A DNA stretch of 36,115 nucleotides, taken from assembly GCA_029266335.1 (NCBI GenBank), contig JAQSXC010000109.1, positions 1 through 36,115 of the forward strand. Direction: 5' to 3'. Below, piece after piece: positions 19,745 to 28,681 of this stretch. The DNA comes from Eubacterium sp. Lineage in GTDB: Bacteria > Bacillota > Clostridia > Acetivibrionales > DSM-1351. Position 1 is the stretch's first letter; each line of letters opens with the position of its first letter. The position numbers were made by a program, and so were the translations under genes. Below the pieces are notes generated by a model. It had not been told where the DNA came from and did not search any database. It saw nothing but the letters and a program-made list of their open reading frames with translations.

Positions 19745-21545
19745 TTATCTATCCGTTCTGAACGGAGATGCTGGCAGTCCCCCGACATTTATTAAATTAG
19801 CTGCTTCAGGATTATCGGCCCAGGCATATCTTACCGCCTTTGGTTCTGAAATGCTGTTATTCCAGACAACAACAGTATCACCTTCTATTTTGGCTTCAGC
19901 CCATCGGTATTCTCCATTACCGCCTGCGATTGCGAAATGTTTTAACTCAAGACCATCCCGGGACTTCAACCCGCTGCCCGTGTTATCAAAACTTATAACA
20001 GCTTTGTTTTCAACAAATTTAATTCCTTCATATATTGGCCCCGAAGCTGTTATATCCTCGTGATAAGCCAGCTTCTGTGCAGCCACCGCAAGTCTGCAGC
20101 CCACGTCCCTCTTTTTTAAAGGATGTAAATCATTCCATTCTCCCAAATCAATTGAAACCACCATTGCAGTATCAGGAATTGTCATGGAGTCCAACTGTGC
20201 CTCCCGCAGTTCTGCCCACTGGCTTTCGGAAGGCTGTTTATCTGGCGCTCCATAGTTGGGAAGCTGTACGTATAAAAATGGGAACCTGCTTTGATTCCAT
20301 TTTTTTCTCCAGTCAGCTACAAGAGTTTTCATAAGACTATGATATTCTGAAGGGCATGATGTATTTGCCTCCCCCTGATACCATAGAGCTCCTTTTACGG
20401 TGTACCTGGTAAGCGGTGCCAGAAGTCCGTTATATAAACCGGTTGGCTGCCAGTAGACAAAAGGGGTATCGGGCAATGGGCTACAGACTGCTCCGACTTT
20501 ATATTTCCATTGACCTGTCAACTCCACCGAAAAGTTCTCTGTAAACAATTTGTAGGGTTTGTCCGCAACAAACTCACCTATTCCGTTCTTACAAATAACT
20601 CTTACTGTGATAGTATTCCTTCCTTTACGCAATAGCTCCGGCGGTATATCATACTTCCTTGGAGGGTATTGATAAGTGACTTCTCCGACAAATTGTCCAT
20701 TTACATATGTTTTGTCACTGTCGACTATCCTGCCCAACCAAAGTTTTGCAGGCCTATTGAGCATGTCTTCAGATACATCTATTTCTTTTCTGAACCATAT
20801 GACGCCATTAAAATTTTTTAAATTGACATTTGCAAATTTGTCCGGCAAATATATATCGGACCATTTAGAGGTATCAACTTCATCAGAGTACCAGGTCCAT
20901 CCGCTGCCTGATATTCCCTGATCGTTTTCGTCCAGTCTTCGGTACCATTCATTCGCAATTTGTCCATCACAGAGCAGCACTTTTTTAACATATTCACTAT
21001 CCTTAAAAGGTATCAAAGCTTCCATGATATGCTGATATGGCCCCAGTGCTTCTTCGCTGATCCAGGACTCAATGGGAGAGCCTCCGATTGCTGCTTTTAT
21101 AAATCCTACAGGAATATGGTATTTTTCATATAAAGTCTTTGCAAAGAAGTACCCCACTGCCGAAAATCTTTTTATAGTCTCAGGGTTGGCTGATTCCCAG
21201 AAGCCTTCGTCCAGATCCTCTCCTGGACTATTAAAATCATACTTCAGAGTAACATTAAAATGGCGTATTTCAGGGTATAGGCAATTTATCATTTCTTCCG
21301 GATACTGATCCTTAACTCTTTCCATCGGCAGTTCCATGTTGGATTGTCCGGAACTCCCAGGTTCCATCTTCAGCAGCTTCAGTTTTATATTCTACTCCGA
21401 TGAAATATACTGTAACTGCCTCCCCTGCAGCTGCCCACCCCCAAATCCTCACTGTGGTTGCTCTTTGCAGAACCATGCCATTGCTGACTAAACGTGGCAG
21501 TTTCAGCTGATTTCCAACCGGATTAATACTTTTGGGTTCCTCCAT
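19745..21545 (-). pseudogene. Sialate O-acetylesterase-like (acetylxylan esterase type) gene, broken by deletion and frameshift
   Basis: The gene starts at 21545 behind a GAGGTG site and reads KLPRLVSNGMVLQR...VRIWGWAAAGE, the normal N-terminus of this SGNH-type esterase family, down to EDGTWEF. At about 21354-21362 the frame shifts directly to SSGQSNMELPM, the catalytic serine block. In intact homologues about 40 residues lie between these points, so a deletion of about 120 bases that is not a multiple of three is the simplest cause. The first frame stops at 21312. The rest (from 21367) is open to 19745 and keeps the inserted jelly-roll domain and the C-terminal DLHPLKKRD with the catalytic Asp-His. 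It has no good start site. It would have deacetylated xylo-oligosaccharides. Confidence 0.8.
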
Positions 21546-21674
21546 ATGCGTTCACCTCAGCTTTATAAGAGCACTTTTTACAACATTTGATCACTATCAT
21601 TAACCGGTAATAAATAAAAACAGAACATTATCAATCTGCCTTAATCCCTGATTCACAACAACTCGTTATCATAT

Positions 21675-21680
21675 ATTATA
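21675..21680 (-). promoter_or_regulatory. Candidate -10 box of the glucuronate operon
   Basis: A perfect TATAAT on the minus strand lies 130 bases before the esterase start. No good -35 is present at 16-18 bases; TTAAAG is found at 15. Weak -35 boxes suit a promoter activated by the divergent AraC protein. Confidence 0.35.
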
Positions 21681-21781
21681 TCTGTGATTATTAAACTTTA
21701 ATATGTTTATATTGCCGTTTGACTTGCTAATATTGCTGTGATAGAATTAATTTAATTTCCGATCAACATTATGGGGTGTTT

Positions 21782-22651
21782 ATGAAAAAGAAGTATCATT
21801 CCTATCAAACAAGGCAGGAAATGTCCACCAAGGATTATGAAATCTTCTATTATTCAGACTTTAAACTGGATAAGGTTTCGCTCCATCATCACGATTTTTA
21901 TGAATTTTTTCTGTTTATCTCAGGCAATGTAAGCTATTATATAGAAGGAAAAACATATACCCTCAAGCCCGGAGATATTGTATTGGTAAATACAATCGAG
22001 CTTCACCAGCTTATTGTAAAGGATCATAACATTGCTTATGAAAGAATAGTACTATGGATCAATAAACCATTTCTTGACAGTCTCTCCACGGATAAAACAG
22101 ATCTTGCAACCTGCTTTACTGAAAAGAAGGATAGCGTAATAAGATTTAATTTTGATGTGCAGCAGAATATAAGAACTATTCTTCAGAAGCTGATAGCTAT
22201 TGACAACTATAATGGTTTTGGGTCTGATTTATTGAACAGGGTATATCTGATTGAGTTGTTTGTTCAATTCAATATGGCACTCTTAAACAACAGCGAGAAA
22301 ATCAATCCTGATATAAAGAAAAGCGCCATTTTAAACAGTATAATCGAATATGTTAATTTACATATTGATGAAGATATAACCATAGATAAACTTTCAGAGC
22401 ATGTTTTTCTTAGCAAGTACCATTTGCTGAGGGAATTCAAGAGACAATCGGGAACAACAATCCATAAATATATAATTCAGAAAAAGCTTATTCTTGCCAA
22501 AGAATTAATACTTAAAGGTATTCCCATAACAGATGTGTTCAAGCAATGTGGTTTCGGAGATTACTCAAACTTCTTCAGGGCCTTTAAAAAAGAGTATGGT
22601 GTTACGCCAAAATACTTTTATTCCAGTTACAATCAGGATTCACAACTGTAA
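21782..22651 (+). CDS. AraC family transcriptional regulator of the glucuronate operon
   Basis: This 289-residue regulator has an N-terminal cupin with the pattern LHHHDFYEFFLFISG and LKPGDIVLVNTIELHQ (about residues 30-85), typical of sugar-responsive AraC proteins, and a C-terminal DNA-binding domain (about 185-285) that includes ITIDKLSEHVFLSKYHLLREFKRQSG and ITDVFKQCGFGDYSNFFRAFKKEYGVTPKYF. I choose ATG 21782, with GGGGTG at 21773-21778 before it; the spacing is short, and the in-frame GTG at 21776 is an alternative. It is divergent from the operon carrying the esterase remnant, uxuB, uxuA and GH67, so it probably controls that operon in response to a uronate or aldouronate. The ligand is inferred. 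Confidence 0.88.
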   Translation: MKKKYHSYQTRQEMSTKDYEIFYYSDFKLDKVSLHHHDFYEFFLFISGNVSYYIEGKTYTLKPGDIVLVNTIELHQLIVKDHNIAYERIVLWINKPFLDSLSTDKTDLATCFTEKKDSVIRFNFDVQQNIRTILQKLIAIDNYNGFGSDLLNRVYLIELFVQFNMALLNNSEKINPDIKKSAILNSIIEYVNLHIDEDITIDKLSEHVFLSKYHLLREFKRQSGTTIHKYIIQKKLILAKELILKGIPITDVFKQCGFGDYSNFFRAFKKEYGVTPKYFYSSYNQDSQL

Positions 22652-22694
22652 AGTACCAGTTTTAATAAAAAGTCATAGCCTGTGTCAGGCAAAT

Positions 22695-22731
22695 AAAAAC
22701 GGCGGACAATCTCAGATCGTCCACCGTTTTT
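22695..22731. terminator. Bidirectional terminator
   Basis: AAAAACGGcGGAC pairs with GTCCaCCGTTTTT around an 11-base loop with one internal mismatch. A-tract and T-tract flank it on both sides. It separates the convergent AraC and malic enzyme genes. Confidence 0.88.
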
Positions 22732-22782
22732 ATCTTTTATAGTTTATACCCGTAAAATGTACGGGCTAAAATTATCCCAAAA

Positions 22783-23958
22783 TTACTTTCTTGCAACTCC
22801 GCTCTTTCTAGCTGCTTCAGCAACTGCTGCTGCAACTTCCTTTGCTACTCTAGGATCGAATGGAGCTGGAATTACATACTCTGCATTTCTTTCAGCATCA
22901 CCAACAAGACCAGCTATAGCATAAGCAGCAGCTATTTTCATCTCGTCATTTATTTCACGAGCTCCTACATCAAAAGTACCTCTAAAGATACCGGGGAATG
23001 CAAGAACATTGTTAACCTGATTTGGATAGTCTGAACGGCCTGTACCAACAACAGCAGCACCAGCTTCAAGAGCTTCTTCAGGCATAATTTCAGGAGTTGG
23101 GTTAGCCTGAGCAAATATAATTGGATCTTTTGCCATAGACTTAACCATTTCCTTTGTAACCTGGTTAGCAGCTGAAACTCCGATGAATACGTCTGCTCCA
23201 ACCATAACGTCCTTTAATAAACCTCTCTTACCTTCGAGGTTAGTAATCTTAGCCATTTCAGCCTTAATCGGGTTGAGGTTGTCTCTACCTTCATATATAA
23301 CACCCTTTGTGTCGCAGAGAACAACTTTTCTGAGACCCATTGAGAAGAGAAGCTTTGTTATAGCTATAGCAGCAGCACCTGCACCGTTTACAACTATTGA
23401 AATGTCTTCCATCTTCTTTCCAACAACCTTTAATGCATTGATAAGACCTGCAGCTGTAACTATTGCAGTACCATGCTGGTCATCGTGGAATATTGGAATA
23501 TCTGTTTCCTTCTTTAATCTTTCTTCTATTTCAAAGCATCTTGGAGCAGCGATATCTTCGAGGTTTACACCACCAAAGCTGCCTGAGAGCAATTTAACAG
23601 TTTCAACGATGGTATCAACATCCTTTGATTTGATACAAAGTGGGAATGCATCAACATCTCCAAAAGTTTTGAAGAGGCAGCACTTTCCTTCCATAACAGG
23701 CATACCTGCTTCAGGACCGATATCTCCCAAACCGAGTACAGCAGTACCGTCAGTGATAACTGCTACCATATTGTGTCTTCTAGTGTATTTGTATGAATTT
23801 TCAACATCTTTCTGTATTTCAAGACATGGTTGAGCTACTCCAGGTGAGTATGCCAATGAAAGATCTCTCTTATCCTTTAATGGAGCTTTACAGATAACTT
23901 CTATTTTTCCTGCCCACTCTTCGTGCGCCTTAAGTGAATCTTCATAAATAGTTCCCAT
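22783..23958 (-). CDS. Malic enzyme, decarboxylating
   Basis: This 391-residue enzyme oxidatively decarboxylates malate to pyruvate and CO2. Its size fits the short bacterial form without a phosphotransacetylase domain. Diagnostic segments are LSLAYSPGVAQPC (about 33-45), AVITDGTAVLGLGDIGPEAGMPVMEGK (about 66-92, with the active-site Lys), IFHDDQHGTAIV (about 156-167, metal ligands) and the Rossmann loop NGAGAAAIA (about 191-199). The cofactor, NAD or NADP, cannot be fixed by eye. It lies 178 bases downstream of malate dehydrogenase in the same direction. In cellulolytic clostridia the two form the malate shunt, turning PEP-derived oxaloacetate into pyruvate with transfer of reducing power from NADH to NADPH. 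Confidence 0.94.
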   Translation of the reverse strand: MGTIYEDSLKAHEEWAGKIEVICKAPLKDKRDLSLAYSPGVAQPCLEIQKDVENSYKYTRRHNMVAVITDGTAVLGLGDIGPEAGMPVMEGKCCLFKTFGDVDAFPLCIKSKDVDTIVETVKLLSGSFGGVNLEDIAAPRCFEIEERLKKETDIPIFHDDQHGTAIVTAAGLINALKVVGKKMEDISIVVNGAGAAAIAITKLLFSMGLRKVVLCDTKGVIYEGRDNLNPIKAEMAKITNLEGKRGLLKDVMVGADVFIGVSAANQVTKEMVKSMAKDPIIFAQANPTPEIMPEEALEAGAAVVGTGRSDYPNQVNNVLAFPGIFRGTFDVGAREINDEMKIAAAYAIAGLVGDAERNAEYVIPAPFDPRVAKEVAAAVAEAARKSGVARK

Positions 23959-24003
23959 TCGTTTAATCCTCCAAACGTTAAAATAATAAATCCTGTATTT
24001 TTA

Positions 24004-24046
24004 AGGAACAAACAAATAATACTTACCGTATCATTTATTTGTTCCT
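24004..24046. terminator. Hairpin between malate dehydrogenase and malic enzyme genes
   Basis: AGGAACAAACAAAT and ATTTATTTGTTCCT form a 14-base stem with one mismatch and a 15-base loop. On the minus strand no clean T-run follows, so it may be an attenuator or mRNA processing or stabilising structure rather than a full terminator. It would allow different levels of the two enzymes. Confidence 0.5.
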
Positions 24047-24136
24047 CAATCATTGTACACTATTGTGAAAACTTTCACAACTCATTTTTCAATTTTCATG
24101 CAAGTTTTTCATTTTCAGAAGAAAAACTTACAAGAC

Positions 24137-25069
24137 TTAAATATCTTTAACTTCGTTAATAACTGATCTAACAGCTTCCGCTGACTTCTTCAAAAGTTCC
24201 ATTTCATAATCTGTAATCTTTAACTCAAGAACCTTTTCAGCACCGTTTGCACCAACTATTGTAGGAATGTTTACCAAAACATCCTTAAGTCCGTACTGAC
24301 CGTCAAGAACAGTACCAACAGGCATAATAGTATTGAAGTCCTTCAGAATTGATTCAACTATTCTGTTTATTGAAAGAGCTATACCATAGTAAGTTGCTCC
24401 CTTGTTCTTGATAATTGTTGCTCCGGCAGCTTTAACTTCAGCAAATAATGTGTCTTTGTCAATGTTCAAGCCGTTAGCTTTTACATATTCATCAAACTGT
24501 GTTCCCGCAATGTGAGTTGCACTCCATAATGGCAGCTGTGAATCGCCATGTTCCCCTATGATATAACCGTGAACATTTGCAATGTCTATATTCAATGCCT
24601 GGCTGATATGAGTTCTGAATCTTGCACTGTCCAGAACTGTACCTGAACCTATAACTTTATTTGCCGGCAAACCTGACCACTTTTGCGTCATATATGCCAA
24701 AACATCAACAGGATTTGATACACTTACTATTGTACCTCTGTTGTAATGCTTCATAATTTCGGTAACAATACTCTTCATTATTGTTGCATTTTTCTTAGCA
24801 AGGTCTAAACGAGTTTCACCCGGTTTTCTTGCAGCACCTGCAGTTACAACTATAACATCACAATCCTTAACATCTGAATATTCACCTGAATAAACCTTCA
24901 TATGACCTGCAAATGATAAGCCGTGACTTATGTCAAGAGCTTCTCCGTAAGCCTTTTCCTTGTTTACATCAATTAAAACCAACTCAGATACTAAATTGTT
25001 AATAGACATTGCATAAGCCGCTGAAGCTCCAACAAATCCTGCGCCTACTATAGCTACTTTAAATCCCAT
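24137..25069 (-). CDS. mdh: Malate dehydrogenase (lactate dehydrogenase-like)
   Basis: This 310-residue NAD-binding enzyme belongs to the LDH/MDH superfamily: the Rossmann loop VGAGFVGAS is at residues 8-16 and the catalytic His174 in GEHGDSQLPLW. The specificity loop reads AGAARKPGETRLDL, with Arg81 where lactate dehydrogenases have Gln; Arg at this position selects a dicarboxylate, so the substrate is malate/oxaloacetate although the rest resembles LDH. The start is ATG 25069, preceded by TGGAGGGA at 25077-25084; an upstream TTG at 25096 is not supported. Adjacent malic enzyme completes the shunt from oxaloacetate to pyruvate. Homology alone would often label this gene L-lactate dehydrogenase. 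Confidence 0.88.
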   Translation of the reverse strand: MGFKVAIVGAGFVGASAAYAMSINNLVSELVLIDVNKEKAYGEALDISHGLSFAGHMKVYSGEYSDVKDCDVIVVTAGAARKPGETRLDLAKKNATIMKSIVTEIMKHYNRGTIVSVSNPVDVLAYMTQKWSGLPANKVIGSGTVLDSARFRTHISQALNIDIANVHGYIIGEHGDSQLPLWSATHIAGTQFDEYVKANGLNIDKDTLFAEVKAAGATIIKNKGATYYGIALSINRIVESILKDFNTIMPVGTVLDGQYGLKDVLVNIPTIVGANGAEKVLELKITDYEMELLKKSAEAVRSVINEVKDI

Positions 25070-25076
25070 ACAAAAA

Positions 25077-25084
25077 TCCCTCCA
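25077..25084 (-). promoter_or_regulatory. Ribosome binding site that sets the mdh start
   Basis: TGGAGGGA on the minus strand is 7 bases from ATG 25069 and lies inside the longer reading frame that opens at 25096. Confidence 0.8.
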
Positions 25085-25360
25085 TTTTTTTCGCAATTGC
25101 TATTAGCGTAACACAACTTGTATTAAGTTACAAACACAAATATAATCATTTTGTTCAATTTTATTAGCAAAAATCGCTAATTTTTTAGATTATATTTATT
25201 ATTGTAGCTTAATCGTTAATTTTTATACAATATCTTATTTCTTGTATACAATGTTTCCTTGCATAACCAAATATATCTAGCCAATGTTAGTTTCCAAGCT
25301 ATCTTTAAGGTATTGTATATTTATAACTTTGTTAAAAAATAACCAAAATAAATTCAAATA
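25085..25360. other. AT-rich region upstream of mdh
   Basis: No ORF is visible. On the minus strand TTGTAT and TATAAA are 18 bases apart around 25228-25257 and could be the mdh promoter with a leader of about 150 bases. A 6-base inverted repeat, ATTAGC-N7-GCTAAT (25163-25181), lies in that leader. Both are weak. Confidence 0.3.
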
Positions 25361-25387
25361 AAAAAAGACGAAATTTTCGCCTTTTTT
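25361..25387. terminator. Terminator after coaX
   Basis: AAAAAAGACGAAA and TTTTCGCCTTTTTT form a compact hairpin ending in T-runs on either strand. It lies about 45 bases after the coaX stop on the minus strand. Confidence 0.75.
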
Positions 25388-25429
25388 GCAGTATTTTTTG
25401 TGTAATTTTTTTGTATGATTTTTCCTGTT

Positions 25430-26200
25430 TTATGAACGGTTCCGCTCATATACAATTCGAAGTCCTTCTAATGTCAGAGTGGAATTTACATGATTGATTG
25501 TCTTTGATTCTTCGGCAATAAATCTTGCCAATCCACCGGTAGCAATAACCTTGATGTTGTCTTCCTGCATTTCCTGCTTCATTCTTTTTACTATATAATC
25601 CACCTGCCCGACGTACCCGTAGAATATTCCCGCCTGCATACTTGCAACGGTGTTTTTTCCAATAACACTGTCAGGTCTTACCAGATCTATTCTCGGCAGT
25701 TTGGCGGCTTTCTGGAACAGGGCCTCTACGCTGATCTTAATCCCGGGACACAGTACACTTCCCAAATATTCCCCCTTGCCGGAAATCGCGCAGAAGGTAG
25801 TGGCAGTGCCCATATCTACAATGATCAACGGACCTCCGTATATTTCAAAACCTGCAACAGCATTGACTATTCTGTCGGTTCCCACTTCTTTCGGATTCTG
25901 ACACCTTATATTGATACCTGTCTTTGTTCCCGGACCAATAATCATAGGATCAAGTTTGAAATATTTTTTTATGGAATGCTCAAGAGTATACATAATTGGA
26001 GGAACGACTGATGCAATAATAACCGCTTCCACTTTATCAACATGCAAACCGGCATATTCAAACAAGTTGAGCATAAACATTCCCAGCTCATCAGCTGTTC
26101 TTTCCTTGTCAGTGTTTAAGCGCCAACTGGCAAGAAGTTCGGTTTCTTCATATGCACCCAACGCAATATGTGTATTGCCTACGTCTACTACAAGTATCAT
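25430..26200 (-). CDS. coaX: Type III pantothenate kinase
   Basis: This 256-residue cytoplasmic enzyme phosphorylates pantothenate, the first step of coenzyme A synthesis. It has the ASKHA-fold markers of CoaX: the N-terminal phosphate loop [10 protein letters not shown] (about 5-14), [31 protein letters not shown] (about 107-137) with the conserved Asp and Thr residues, and the C-terminal ATGGLA loop. Length is standard. Its ATG overlaps the stop of the preceding gene by four bases (26197-26200), so the two are translationally coupled. birA lies upstream in the same direction, a pairing of cofactor genes common in Firmicutes. The gene appears complete. Confidence 0.95.
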   Translation of the reverse strand: MILVVDVGNTHIALGAYEETELLASWRLNTDKERTADELGMFMLNLFEYAGLHVDKVEAVIIASVVPPIMYTLEHSIKKYFKLDPMIIGPGTKTGINIRCQNPKEVGTDRIVNAVAGFEIYGGPLIIVDMGTATTFCAISGKGEYLGSVLCPGIKISVEALFQKAAKLPRIDLVRPDSVIGKNTVASMQAGIFYGYVGQVDYIVKRMKQEMQEDNIKVIATGGLARFIAEESKTINHVNSTLTLEGLRIVYERNRS

Positions 26201-26730
26201 ACTCCAAGCCTCATGCTGCGAATTTCTTTCATTTCAAGCTCAATTTCTTTCTCTATTCTGGCTATGTCTGCCGCAATATCTTCTACTGTTTCTTCGGCAC
26301 GAGGTTTAATAACAGGTCTCTGGAAGTGCTGTCTAAAGGGCTCTCTATTTTCTCCTCTTCCATTTTCCCTGTTTTGATTTTCTCTATAATAATTTCTCTG
26401 ATGATTTTCCTTGTGTTGATTATCTCTTTGGTTATTTTCTTTTGAAGAATTCTCCCTGTTCTGATTATCGCGGTTGGAATTTTCCCTTTTCTGGAACTCT
26501 CTCTGCTGGTTGTATTCTCTTTGCTGATTGTTGTTCTCTCTTTGCTGATTGTTGTTTTCCCTCTGCTGATTGTCTCTTGGAGGGCGGTTATTTCTGACAT
26601 GGTTTTCCTTGTGATTGGCTTCTCCATCCTTTTGATAGGATTTCTGCTGTGAATTTGAATTTACAGGTTCACCTGTCTGAACCCCATCCTTTGAAAAATT
26701 TTTTCTAGGGTAATCATTTTTTTTAACCAC
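26197..26730 (-). CDS. Low-complexity Asn/Gln/Arg/Glu-rich protein, translationally coupled to coaX
   Basis: I do not recognise a family for this 177-residue protein. Residues about 20-140 are disordered and rich in N, Q, R and E, with a seven-residue unit of the type NNQQREN repeated several times. The last 45 residues (from about [24 protein letters not shown]) should form an amphipathic helix, perhaps a coiled coil for oligomerisation. There is no signal peptide or membrane segment. GTG 26730 is preceded by AGGAGG at 26740-26745 with 9 bases between, so it is really translated. The stop overlaps the coaX start. The net charge and repeats suggest nucleic acid binding or phase separation, but this is speculation. 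Confidence 0.7.
   Translation of the reverse strand: MVKKNDYPRKNFSKDGVQTGEPVNSNSQQKSYQKDGEANHKENHVRNNRPPRDNQQRENNNQQRENNNQQREYNQQREFQKRENSNRDNQNRENSSKENNQRDNQHKENHQRNYYRENQNRENGRGENREPFRQHFQRPVIKPRAEETVEDIAADIARIEKEIELEMKEIRSMRLGV
26505..26577 (-). repeat. Short in-frame tandem repeat in the coaX-coupled gene
   Basis: A degenerate unit of about 21 bases, coding for NNQQREN-like heptads, is repeated about three and a half times. It is prone to slippage in whole units, so copy number may vary between strains. Confidence 0.7.
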
Positions 26731-26858
26731 TTGCTAATTCCTCCTAAGCTTTCTTTACAGCGAAAAAATAATAACTTTTTTCATAATAATAGCACATTTA
26801 TAAACAAATTGCTTCACATTTTTGTTTTTCACAAAGGGAACCTACTTCCCCAAGCTTC

Positions 26859-27839
26859 CTAAACATATCCCAGCAAGCCTCTCACCTGTACTTCACCGGC
26901 TGAAATTTCTTTTTCGGTTCCATCCTTACATCTTACAACAAGTTTACCATCGGAAGCAATGGATTTGGCAGTACCAATATATTCAATATCCCTGTAAACT
27001 ATTTTAACTTCCTTCCCGATAGTTACCGAATACTTGTTCCATCGGTTTATAATCTCCCCGGTATTACCTTCGAGCATGATATTATATATCTCCTCAAAGC
27101 TGGTCAGAATGCTTTCAAGCAGTCTGACTCTGGATATTTTTTTACCGGCATGTATCTTTAAGGAGGTGGCCTTATTCTGCAACTCAGGGTCAAAATCCTT
27201 CAAATCCTGATTTATATTTATCCCGATCCCTACTACCAAATAATTTACATGCCCGGGTTCAGCACTGAGTTCTGTTAAAATACCAGCCAGTTTACTGTTA
27301 TCTAATATTATATCATTTGGCCATTTGATTCCGCAATTAATTCCTTCTCCCCTTGCAATTCCCTCAATAACAGCTACCGATGCTGCCAGGGTTACAATCT
27401 GAACCTGCTCAGGTTCCAGTTCAGGGCGTAAAACAGTCGAAAACCACAGGCCATGATTACTGCCCGACTGCCACGGTCTGCCAATCCGGCCCCTTCCAAG
27501 AGTCTGCTTTTCCGCCACAACTACTGTACCATGCCGGCAGCCTTCATTACCTATCTTCTTGGCATAATTGCTGGTTGAATCTATTTCCTCGAAATGAATA
27601 ATTTGCTTACCTATTTTTTGACCCTCTGGAATAACGATCTCTCTCCCATCAACAATATCCGGCAATGCTATGAGCTTGTAGCCTTTTTTTGAAGAAGACT
27701 CTATAATGTAGCCCTCTTTTCTAAGCTCATTTATATGTTTCCAGACTGCTGTTCTTGATACCCCGAGACTGTTACTGAGCTCTTCTCCCGAAAGATAGCC
27801 CTTTTCATTCCTCAATTTATGTAATATCTGACTTTTCAA
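26859..27839 (-). CDS. birA: Bifunctional biotin-protein ligase and biotin repressor
   Basis: This 326-residue protein joins biotin to acetyl-CoA carboxylase-type carriers and can repress biotin genes. A winged helix-turn-helix (residues about 3-60, LSGEELSNSLGVSRTAVWKHINELRKEGY) makes it a class II, regulatory BirA. The catalytic domain carries the biotinyl-AMP loop GRGRIGRPWQS (115-125) and KWPNDIILDNSKLAGIL; the C-terminal SH3-like domain ends the protein. The start is TTG 27839, preceded by GGGAGG at 27845-27850 with 5 bases between. The next gene downstream is the disordered protein and coaX. No nearby biotin synthesis genes are present. Confidence 0.93.
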   Translation of the reverse strand: MKSQILHKLRNEKGYLSGEELSNSLGVSRTAVWKHINELRKEGYIIESSSKKGYKLIALPDIVDGREIVIPEGQKIGKQIIHFEEIDSTSNYAKKIGNEGCRHGTVVVAEKQTLGRGRIGRPWQSGSNHGLWFSTVLRPELEPEQVQIVTLAASVAVIEGIARGEGINCGIKWPNDIILDNSKLAGILTELSAEPGHVNYLVVGIGININQDLKDFDPELQNKATSLKIHAGKKISRVRLLESILTSFEEIYNIMLEGNTGEIINRWNKYSVTIGKEVKIVYRDIEYIGTAKSIASDGKLVVRCKDGTEKEISAGEVQVRGLLGYV

Positions 27840-27913
27840 ACTAGCCTCCCAAAACCAATTAACGGTTTTTAAAATGGATTAAAAATTATCATCATCAAAG
27901 ACTGTCTCCGCTA

Positions 27914-28567
27914 TCAATCATTCCAGCCTATCTTTTCTATATCATAAAACCTGCTTAGTTCAGGCTTTCTGACACAGTAGGTCTTTCCATTCTCCGATCT
28001 GAATACCGCAGTACCTTTTTGAAGGTTTTCAATTTTTTCAAGCCGGTTTGATTGAGCAAGTTTATCAAAGAAATGATAAAGTAAAAAATCATCAGTTTCT
28101 GCAAGTTGTTCCCGTAAATCCTGCAGAATATTGTTGATATAGAGTTCTTCAGAGTATGTATATATCACCGGCGAATCCATTCTTTTATCAAGAACCGAGG
28201 CTTCACCCGCCAGGATTGTTGAAGTTATAAGACACTCCGGCAGCCTGTATGTTCCAAAGATATATTCTCCCACAGGTACTATGGAACTGTAGTATGGCTC
28301 CATATCCATATTTCCACCTGCAGCATTCTCATATAAAAATCTGTCTGCAACAAAGCATTTCTCATTTTTTACCTGTATTTTGAGGCAGGTAAACTCATTA
28401 GATCTATATAATTCCATATTATCCTTGGGGTTTAACAAGCCGGAAAAACACAGGCTTTTTTCTTCTCCTATGATTACCTCCCTGTTATGGCAAGTGGTCA
28501 GCTTCAATCCGCAGTCCAATATATTGGACACATTTTCAGTTCTTACATAATAATAGACCTCTATCAT
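27914..28567 (-). CDS. Uncharacterised 217-residue protein between birA and cphA
   Basis: I do not recognise this family. The N-terminus, EVYYYVRTENVSNILDCGLKL, resembles the opening of ADP-ribosyltransferase-like domains such as DarT or KptA, where a His/Tyr strand is followed by an N-x-x-x-I-L-x-x-G-L helix. I could not find a convincing catalytic set, so this is only a lead. The rest is mixed alpha/beta with no membrane segment or signal. ATG 28567 has GGGGTG before it with 5 bases between, which I prefer to the in-frame GTG 28573. It lies downstream of cyanophycin synthetase, separated by a hairpin, and upstream of birA by 74 bases. Confidence 0.6.
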   Translation of the reverse strand: MIEVYYYVRTENVSNILDCGLKLTTCHNREVIIGEEKSLCFSGLLNPKDNMELYRSNEFTCLKIQVKNEKCFVADRFLYENAAGGNMDMEPYYSSIVPVGEYIFGTYRLPECLITSTILAGEASVLDKRMDSPVIYTYSEELYINNILQDLREQLAETDDFLLYHFFDKLAQSNRLEKIENLQKGTAVFRSENGKTYCVRKPELSRFYDIEKIGWND

Positions 28568-28681
28568 ATTCACACCCCGTAGACAACAAACTATAATGAA
28601 TTATCAAAATTTTCCGAGAAATTATAACGCTCTTAATGTAAAAAAATTTTTCTACAGCCCAAATTTGAACCTATGCGTTAT

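Noticed and set aside
23183-23833. Long plus-strand open frame of about 216 codons
   Set aside because: It is antisense to the malic enzyme gene, has no recognisable domain and arises from the codon bias of that highly expressed gene.
24137-25069. Call as L-lactate dehydrogenase
   Set aside because: Arg81 in the specificity loop and the neighbouring malic enzyme favour malate dehydrogenase.
25163-25181. Rex-type redox operator upstream of mdh
   Set aside because: The inverted repeat ATTAGC-N7-GCTAAT does not fit the TTGTTAA-N4-TTAACAA pattern.
26505-26577. Short repeats considered as a CRISPR array
   Set aside because: The units are contiguous without spacers, degenerate and in frame with a coding sequence.
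26283-26627. Second minus-strand frame of about 114 codons in the repeat region
   Set aside because: It is a shifted frame of the heptad repeat gene, with the same periodicity; the AGGAGG site and the coaX overlap favour the other frame.
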